Positions 57,284 through 64,000 of a DNA stretch of 64,000 bases are shown one piece after another. Under the pieces are notes generated by a model that saw only the letters and a list, made by a program, of their open reading frames with translations, searched no databases and was not told the DNA's origin. The DNA lies in NCBI GenBank assembly GCA_005116775.1, contig SWDN01000003.1:325905-389904 (forward strand). The letters are read 5' to 3'. Position 1 is the stretch's first letter, and each line of letters opens with the position of its first letter. Source of the stretch: Nitrospira sp. (GTDB lineage Bacteria > Nitrospirota > Nitrospiria > Nitrospirales > Nitrospiraceae). The translations under genes and the position numbers were made by a program.

Positions 57284-60200
57284 TTACTGGCGCACAGCGA
57301 CTTCTTTACCGATCCAGCGCTCGATTTCCTGGATCAAAGCCCGCTCTTCGACAGGCTTGGCAATATAGGAACTCGCCCCAATATTGAGAGCCATTTGGCG
57401 GTGTTTATCGCCGGCCCGCGTCGTCATAACGATGACTGGTGTCTGCTGTGTTTGCTCACGGCTGCGCAGTCCCTGAATCACTTCAAAGCCATTCAACTTA
57501 GGCATTTCAAGATCGGTAATGATCAGCTGATACTGTTGTGAAGCGGCCTTTCGAAGCCCCTCCTCTCCATCGACCGCTGTATGAACTTCATACCCAGCCG
57601 ACTCCAACATTCGACCGACAAACTTTCGAATGCTCAAGGAGTCGTCGATCAGGAGCAGCAATCGCTCTGCCGCTTTCGGCTCTGAGGTCTCGGTATAGGG
57701 AGCCAACAAGTCCGTCGAGGCCATCGTATTAAGCGCCACGTCTGTCGCCGCAAGGGCTTGAGCCTCTCGCCCCAGCAATCGAGCAGGATCCAGAACAAGA
57801 ACCACCCGTCCTTCCGGATCGATGGTCGCACCGCCGAAGCTGGAGCGGTTCAAAGACTTCAACGACCCCAGCGGCTTAATGACGATTTCCTGCCGACCGA
57901 GCAATTCATCGACCACGATGCCGATCATCCCGGATGCCGTTCGCACAATGACTACAGGTTTCCCGATTTCCACAGCCACCGTGCTTCGACTCAGGATCTG
58001 CTGGAGCGACTGCACTTCTATCGCCTCGTCACCGATATGTAATATCGATCGTTCGCCCACCCGTTGATGTACGCTCGGAGTCAACATGGTGACTTCACGC
58101 ACCGCAGGCAACGGAATCGCATAGCACTCCCCTCCGGCTCGGACCATCAGAGCCGTGGCAATCAAGAGCGTGAGTGGAAGGCTGAGAGTAAACTTCGTCC
58201 CTACCCCTCGAATAGATTCGACATCGATGTGGCCGTTCATGCTTTCAATGACACGCTTGACCACATCCATACCGACCCCTCGCCCAGCCTGATCGCCGAC
58301 CTGGTCAGCTGTGGAGAATCCCGGCATGAAAATATACTTGATCACTTCAGACTCGGGTAACGAACGGGCCACCTCCGGACGGATCAGCCCCCGTTCGACC
58401 GCCTTAGCTCGAATTTTTTCGACGTCAAGCCCTGCACCATCGTCTTCGACTTCAATCAACACCGCATTTCCACGATGCGCCGCATGAAGATAAATCGAGC
58501 CAGCCGCCGGTTTGCCTTTTGCCACGCGAATAGCTGCCGATTCGATCCCGTGATAGACCGCGTTGCGCACAAGGTGAATCAACGGATCGACAAGCCGCTC
58601 CACAACGCCCGTATCAACGTCGGTATGTTCACCAGACGTGATCAACGTCACTTCTTTCCCCGTTGCTCGCGCCATCTCACGCGTCGCGCGGCGGAATCGT
58701 GTGAATGGCGTCCCAATCGGCACCATGCGGGCTCGCGCAATTTCATCCCGCATACCGAGGGTCAATTGCGCCAAATGACTCATATCTTCATGGGAACGGC
58801 GAATCGACCCGCTCAACTGCGTCATCGACTCTGAAATATCTGCAGTCACTTCGCTGATCCGACGTGCCAAAATATTGAAATCGTCGTACTTGTCGAATTC
58901 AAGACTGCCGAAATCGCTCAGGCCATTGAATCCTGGAATCGGATCGGCTGCCGGAGAGGAAGTGGCACTCGGCAGTGTAAACGTGTGTTTCTCCTCGAAC
59001 GAATGGACCGATTCCACCAGCCGTCCTTTGTACGCCAATACCTGCTGCGAGAGTTGCTCCAATATATGCAGCCGCTGCTCAAGCCGCCCTCGGCCGATCA
59101 CGAGCTCACCGACAAGATTCAACAGCCGTTCCAGTCGATCGCGGCTCACGCGGATCACTTCTCGATCTTCTCCCGCTTTGCTATCGGTGGTTTTCCCCTC
59201 TTCCGCCTTGGCGGATTCGACTGTTTCTTGATCGTGTGGTTCCTCGCTCACAGGCGCAACGGTGCGCGCGGCGCCTGAATCAGACGATACCATCTGACTC
59301 GCTGCCGGCTGATCGAGCCGCTTGAGTTCTTGCATCGTGTCGGAAAACCGTTGACGCAGCATTCCAAGTGTCCCGGGATCTCGCCGCATCAATAGACGGA
59401 CCACGTCAACCGACCGCAACAGCACATCCGTATGCCCAGGGAGTATCGTTACACGCCCCTCGCGCACGGCTCCCATGAAATCTTCGACGTAATGCATCAG
59501 ATCCCCGACCGACTGGAATCCCACGGTATACGCAGACCCTTTGAGCGTATGAGCCGTCCTGAAGAGTTGGTCGATCACTTCCGCACTGTGTGCTTCTTTT
59601 TCAAGGCGAAGTAATTGGGCTTCAAGCGATTCTAAGTATTCTTGGGCTTCCGGTGCGAAATACGACAGCACTTCGGCGTCGAGATGAGGCAATAGATATT
59701 CGTCCGTCAAGGGACTCGATACCGGCAATGCCTCCACTCCGGAATCTGGGGGTTCACTGAAGTCTTCCACTACAGACGTCACAACGTGAATTGCCGAAGC
59801 AGGTGGAGCTTCAACCTGGGGCAACAACGCCACTGACTCTCCGTTACAGGCTTGCACAAGCGCATGAATCACATTAGGCACATCATGCTGTAACTGGACA
59901 ACTTTGCCGCCGTCTCGGCTCAACAGAAGCCGAATGACCTCGACCGCAAGATCGATGGTCTTGAGCAGATCGGGCAAGAGGAAAATCCGGCCCTCCCGGA
60001 CCGCGATCAGACACTGTTCAACCGGACTGGCCACATCGCAGACCACCGTGAATCCAATCGTGTGTGCAGAGCCCTTGAGCGTGTGGGCCATGCAATAGAG
60101 CCGATAGATAGATTCATCATCCCTCGCATCCTCCCGTAAGCGATGAAGAAGCCCTTCCATGGTCTGCACATACTCATTAGCCTCCGGAACGAAGTACGAG

Positions 60201-60670
60201 AGAACCTCGGCATCGAGACTCGGCACGAGATAGTCCGGCGCAAGCGTTGCCGGCTCAGACGATGTCGAACTGGGCACTGCCGAAAATAGTCCAGCGACTT
60301 GGCTTTTCCATTGCGCGCTGATCTCCAGGTCTTCGGCTCCCCCTCCTGCAATCACCTGCAGCTGGGTCTTAAACGACACCGCTACCCCTTGCAATATCTC
60401 CAAAGCCTTCGGCCAGAGAGCTGCTTCTATGGTCGGCGCCTCTTCCAACGTCGATTCGAGCAACGACCCCATCAAGGCCAACCCCTCATAGCCATACAGC
60501 CCAGACGCCCCTCGGATCTTATGTGCCCATACATACTGTTCCTGCAGTTGTGCCGGTGTAGGCTGTGAGCCATCGAGGGGATGGAGTGCCTTTGTCAGTA
60601 CGTCCAACGCCTCCGACGCTTCGAGAACGAAGATGTCGACGAGGCCCTGCCGGTCGAACTCTGAGCTCAT
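57284..60670 (-). CDS. Hybrid CheA (ChpA-like): three HPt domains, HATPase, CheW-like, C-terminal receiver
   Basis: AHKIRGASGLYG, AHTLKGSAHTIGF, AHTLKGSAYTVGF; HLVRNAVYHGIES; DQAGRGVGMDVVKRVIESMNGHIDVES; LLLIDDSLSIRKFV...LIITDLEMPKLNGFEV. Confidence 0.93.
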   Translation of the reverse strand: MSSEFDRQGLVDIFVLEASEALDVLTKALHPLDGSQPTPAQLQEQYVWAHKIRGASGLYGYEGLALMGSLLESTLEEAPTIEAALWPKALEILQGVAVSFKTQLQVIAGGGAEDLEISAQWKSQVAGLFSAVPSSTSSEPATLAPDYLVPSLDAEVLSYFVPEANEYVQTMEGLLHRLREDARDDESIYRLYCMAHTLKGSAHTIGFTVVCDVASPVEQCLIAVREGRIFLLPDLLKTIDLAVEVIRLLLSRDGGKVVQLQHDVPNVIHALVQACNGESVALLPQVEAPPASAIHVVTSVVEDFSEPPDSGVEALPVSSPLTDEYLLPHLDAEVLSYFAPEAQEYLESLEAQLLRLEKEAHSAEVIDQLFRTAHTLKGSAYTVGFQSVGDLMHYVEDFMGAVREGRVTILPGHTDVLLRSVDVVRLLMRRDPGTLGMLRQRFSDTMQELKRLDQPAASQMVSSDSGAARTVAPVSEEPHDQETVESAKAEEGKTTDSKAGEDREVIRVSRDRLERLLNLVGELVIGRGRLEQRLHILEQLSQQVLAYKGRLVESVHSFEEKHTFTLPSATSSPAADPIPGFNGLSDFGSLEFDKYDDFNILARRISEVTADISESMTQLSGSIRRSHEDMSHLAQLTLGMRDEIARARMVPIGTPFTRFRRATREMARATGKEVTLITSGEHTDVDTGVVERLVDPLIHLVRNAVYHGIESAAIRVAKGKPAAGSIYLHAAHRGNAVLIEVEDDGAGLDVEKIRAKAVERGLIRPEVARSLPESEVIKYIFMPGFSTADQVGDQAGRGVGMDVVKRVIESMNGHIDVESIRGVGTKFTLSLPLTLLIATALMVRAGGECYAIPLPAVREVTMLTPSVHQRVGERSILHIGDEAIEVQSLQQILSRSTVAVEIGKPVVIVRTASGMIGIVVDELLGRQEIVIKPLGSLKSLNRSSFGGATIDPEGRVVLVLDPARLLGREAQALAATDVALNTMASTDLLAPYTETSEPKAAERLLLLIDDSLSIRKFVGRMLESAGYEVHTAVDGEEGLRKAASQQYQLIITDLEMPKLNGFEVIQGLRSREQTQQTPVIVMTTRAGDKHRQMALNIGASSYIAKPVEERALIQEIERWIGKEVAVRQ

Positions 60671-60720
60671 CCCTGTCCTTTCACGCCCGGACTATCCAGC
60701 GGACAATCCGGAATGCCAGC

Positions 60721-62595
60721 TTAGGCTAGTTTGAACTGGGCAACGGAAGACGTCAGCCCTGCGGCGAGTTTTGCCATATCTTCGACGGTCGCGCGAGCCG
60801 AGTCCGTCGCTTTTTGCGTCTCCAGGGTACCTCCGGCAAACTCCTTGATCGAGCGGCCCACCTGGTCCGTTGAGGCCGTCTGGCTTACCGCGGCGCTCGC
60901 GATGGTCTTCGCTAACTCTGACGAACGTTGGGCGATTCCAGAAATTTCTTTGAACACTTCGCCTGTACGCAGCGCGGATGCCGACCCTGCTTCCACCGCC
61001 TGCGTCTCGTGCTCCATCGCCACGACCGCATCTTGCGTTTCCGTCTGAATCACTTTCACGAGGTCCGCAATCTCTCTGGTGGCGCCCGTAGAGCTTTCGG
61101 CCAACTTTCTCACCTGATCGGCGACCACGGCAAATCGAGCCCCGGCTTCGCCGGCGCCGGCCGCCTCGATGGCTGCGTTCAACGCAAGCAAATTCGTCTG
61201 ACTCGCAATATCGCGAATGGTCGACACGATTTGTGAAATTTCCAGCGATCGATCACCCAGCGCTTTGACCTGTTTTGACATGCGTTGCACCGACGCGCGA
61301 ATACTCTGCATGTCCTGCACGGTCTCCTGCACGGCCACGCGGCCACGTTCCGTCGCCTGCAACACTTGATTCGCAGACTCAGACGAGGCGCCGGCGGTCG
61401 TCGCCACTTGGCGCATTTGGGACGCCAGTTCTTCAACCGCGCCCAGTGTCTTGACCGATTCATCGGCTTGCTGCTTCGCGGTGCCGGACATCTGACTCGC
61501 GTTGTCTCGAAGCACACCGGCCGATGCGTTGACGCGTTCGGCCGACTCACGGACTTGTTTCATCAACTGCGCAAATCGCTGAATCATCAGGTTGAACGCG
61601 TCGGCCATGTTCCCGAACATGTCCGCTGTCACTTCTCCGCGCTTCGTCAAATCCCCTTTTCCGACGTCCGATACCAAGACGAGGAAGACCATCAACCGTT
61701 TTTGCAACTCGTCGCGCTCACTCTCCGCCTTGGAGAGAGCTGTCGTGATGTAATCCAACATGCTATTGAAACCTGTCGCCATCTGACCGATTTCCTCTTT
61801 CGTCGTGACCTTCGCACGGGATTGGTAGTTGCCGGAAGCGGCCAACTGCGCAATCTGCGCGATATGGGAAAGGTTCTTCGAGAAGAATTGAGAAATCCAA
61901 TATCCGATGCCGAGTCCAAGAGCCACCGCAATGATTCCAACGGTGATCGTCAGAATCATCGCGTTAGTCGACAAGGATTGGGCATCTTCGTTAAGGTCCT
62001 TCGCCACATCGTGCAGGTCCTGAACTTGTTCATGATAGCGCGCGAGGACGTGATCGAACGGCTGCTGTAAATTCACCCTCAAGGCCAAGACCCCCAGCTC
62101 TCGCATATTCTCAGCCTGCGCCGGCGTCAGATTTTTTCCAAAACTATCCGCGAACGCGCTCAATGCTCCTTCCGAATCTTTAAAGTATTGCTCGATAGCC
62201 GGCTTCAAAATCGCCAAGTCCTTCGTCTCGTCACGGCCTGATCGAGACACCCGGAGCACCGTCGCTGAATAGTCGGTGATCACCTGATTCACCTTTTCGC
62301 GATACGGCGCTAAGCGCTTGAACTCCGCCACGAAGTCCGCGTGCTTCGTGATACTCGTCATGGTGGTCAAGACCTGATGGTGCGACGTGAGCGCCGCGCC
62401 CATTTCAGCGAAATCGGATAATGGAACCGTATAGTCGACATATACGGCCTGCGACGCTTCGCTCAACTTCTGGAGCGTCACCACTCCGATGGCCGCCATA
62501 ATCACGATCACGAAACTGACGAGACCGAAGCTTATAAGCAGCTTTGTCCGCGTCTTGAGATTGTAGAATGCATTGCTGTGAGCTACCTTGACCAT
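60721..62595 (-). CDS. Methyl-accepting chemotaxis protein
   Basis: 4HB-like sensor, HAMP, signalling hairpin [44 protein letters not shown]; start taken at [10 protein letters not shown]. Confidence 0.92.
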   Translation of the reverse strand: MVKVAHSNAFYNLKTRTKLLISFGLVSFVIVIMAAIGVVTLQKLSEASQAVYVDYTVPLSDFAEMGAALTSHHQVLTTMTSITKHADFVAEFKRLAPYREKVNQVITDYSATVLRVSRSGRDETKDLAILKPAIEQYFKDSEGALSAFADSFGKNLTPAQAENMRELGVLALRVNLQQPFDHVLARYHEQVQDLHDVAKDLNEDAQSLSTNAMILTITVGIIAVALGLGIGYWISQFFSKNLSHIAQIAQLAASGNYQSRAKVTTKEEIGQMATGFNSMLDYITTALSKAESERDELQKRLMVFLVLVSDVGKGDLTKRGEVTADMFGNMADAFNLMIQRFAQLMKQVRESAERVNASAGVLRDNASQMSGTAKQQADESVKTLGAVEELASQMRQVATTAGASSESANQVLQATERGRVAVQETVQDMQSIRASVQRMSKQVKALGDRSLEISQIVSTIRDIASQTNLLALNAAIEAAGAGEAGARFAVVADQVRKLAESSTGATREIADLVKVIQTETQDAVVAMEHETQAVEAGSASALRTGEVFKEISGIAQRSSELAKTIASAAVSQTASTDQVGRSIKEFAGGTLETQKATDSARATVEDMAKLAAGLTSSVAQFKLA

Positions 62596-62658
62596 CACGT
62601 CCTCCTTCTCTCTGATCGTACCCTCTGCTATATGCACGCTCTGCTTGCTGTTCGGTTG

Positions 62659-63186
62659 TTAGCCCGTTTCCTCGAAATGTGAAAGCACCACCGACGTTTC
62701 CAGCACGCCTCGGAGCCGATCCTCCAACTTGACCACTGTCGACACGAAGGGAAATGCCCCTTCTGTCGTTCCGGCTGGAGCTGGAAGAAATTGATCCGCA
62801 GCAATGGTGCGGATTTCCGGAACTGTGTCGACCAGAACGCCGACCTGCCAGTTTGAATGACGCACCACAACGGCATATCGCAGGGCTGCTCCAGCATCTA
62901 AGCCGAACATGGGTCTAAGATCGAGCAACGGGATCACCGTGCCTCGAAGATTCGTGACGCCTACTAATCCAGAGGGTGTTCCAGGCACCGGAGTGATGGA
63001 TTCGACGACGAACACTTCTCGCACACTTTTCAGATCGATCGTGAACAGCTCTCCCCCCATAGAGATAATGGCGGCCCGCATTGTGGCTGAGGGCCCAGCT
63101 GTCCGGGGAAGATCGGATCCGGACGAAGACGTTCCTTGTGCAATCGAGGCGCGATCTTCAACCATCGAACGCCGGGCGGAATCCAT
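62659..63186 (-). CDS. CheW-like protein
   Basis: ELFTIDLKSVREVFVVESITPVPGTPSGLVGVTNLRGTVIPLLDLR. Confidence 0.9.
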   Translation of the reverse strand: MDSARRSMVEDRASIAQGTSSSGSDLPRTAGPSATMRAAIISMGGELFTIDLKSVREVFVVESITPVPGTPSGLVGVTNLRGTVIPLLDLRPMFGLDAGAALRYAVVVRHSNWQVGVLVDTVPEIRTIAADQFLPAPAGTTEGAFPFVSTVVKLEDRLRGVLETSVVLSHFEETG

Positions 63187-63191
63187 CAGCG

Positions 63192-63555
63192 TTAGCCCAT
63201 CACCTTCTTCACGGCGGCCAGCAGATCTTCAGCCTTAAACGGTTTGACGATATAGCCATTCGCCCCTTGTTGTTGTCCCCAGAACTTATCGCTCTCGTTG
63301 CCTTTCGAGGTGCAGAGAATGATGGGGATATTCTTGTATCGATCATCGCTCTTTAAATCACGACAGGCTTGAAATCCATTGCGCCCTGGCATCACCACAT
63401 CCATGACGATGAGATCCGGCTTTTCGTTGGCCAACTTGTCTTCCAGTTTCTCTGAACTGGGAAAAGAAACGACCGTGTGATTGGCCGCCTTGAGGCAGCC
63501 TTCGATCAGCTGAAGTTCGGCATACGAGTCATCGACGACAACGATCTTGCTCATG
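63192..63555 (-). CDS. Single-domain response regulator (PilH/CheY-like)
   Basis: MSKIVVVDDSYAELQLIEGCL...PDLIVMDVVMPGRNGFQACRDL...CTSKGNESDKFWGQQQGANGYIVKPF. Confidence 0.9.
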
Positions 63556-63622
63556 TGACATCTCCATAAAATGGTTAAATATCTGCACACCCGTAGAAGT
63601 GGCCATACAACAAGGCCTCGTC

Positions 63623-64000
63623 TTATTTCAACGGAAGGATCACACTGACCGCCCCAGCCAAACTGCCCTCCTTCCACCCTTCCTTTTTCATTCCAGCAAT
63701 GTCTTGCTCTCCCTTCGGGGCGCCGTGGCAGCTGAGGCAGGACGCAGACGCGTATTCAGGATCCATCATGCGCAGCACTGGCCTTCCATCGACTACTGTG
63801 CTGCGAACATAGACTTGGTCCTTCGGATGGCGCGGATCGCTGAACATCCGAAGCACTTCCTGCTCGAACTCGTCCGGCTTGCTTTTCTGAGTCCGATAAT
63901 CGACCCCCGTCAGTTTCATGCGAACACCGGTCTTCTTATAGAAATGTTCGCCGACACGATGGGCAAACACGGCATGGAGAAAGCCCTTGAACCCGACCCC
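63623..64000 (-). CDS. DUF3365/Tll0287-like heme-domain protein (5' end outside window)
   Basis: CLSCHG c-type heme motif; frame stays open to the window edge (GVGFKGFLHAVFAHRVGEHF). Confidence 0.75.
   Translation of the reverse strand, partial: GVGFKGFLHAVFAHRVGEHFYKKTGVRMKLTGVDYRTQKSKPDEFEQEVLRMFSDPRHPKDQVYVRSTVVDGRPVLRMMDPEYASASCLSCHGAPKGEQDIAGMKKEGWKEGSLAGAVSVILPLK

Overview
This 64 kb window is gene-dense and reads as bacterial chromosome. Gene content (guanidine-hydrolase-type ureohydrolase, Nitrospira-like intergenic repeats, large Chp-type chemotaxis cluster) suggests Nitrospira/Nitrospirota, but this is inference and was not searched. I see no transposases, rRNA, tRNA or CRISPR array. 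Main blocks: OmpA/PilZ envelope genes (0-3.4 kb); a putative lipoprotein hydrolase and a papain-like peptidase + alpha/beta-hydrolase fusion (3.6-7.8 kb); a disrupted gdmH-like gene with an APC permease (8.1-10.3 kb); a chimeric dnaE-accA ORF (11.7-14.0 kb); housekeeping genes galE, prfC, a diguanylate cyclase, ppa, deaD-like, hrpB and a GlcD-like oxidase (14-35 kb); a cobalamin salvage/assembly cluster cobQ-cbiZ-cobD-cbiB-cobS-cobT (39-44.7 kb); lptF-lptG-KAS-ACP-lpxD (44.8-49.7 kb); and a roughly 13 kb single-strand chemosensory cluster (51-64 kb). Most notable: (1) at least four genes or gene pairs carry clean internal losses (gdmH, dnaE/accA, hrpB, cobT/lptF, perhaps DUF3422) that remove catalytic motifs, pointing to assembly deletions or real genome erosion; (2) an intergenic family of 9-bp-period TTTGGTTNN arrays arranged as inverted repeats, about eight copies; (3) a chemosensory operon in which two proteins share a histidine-less HPt-like module, alongside a FrzS-like REC/coiled-coil protein, an ExeA-like ATPase and a degenerate HD-GYP protein. 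All assignments are by eye from the translated sequence.
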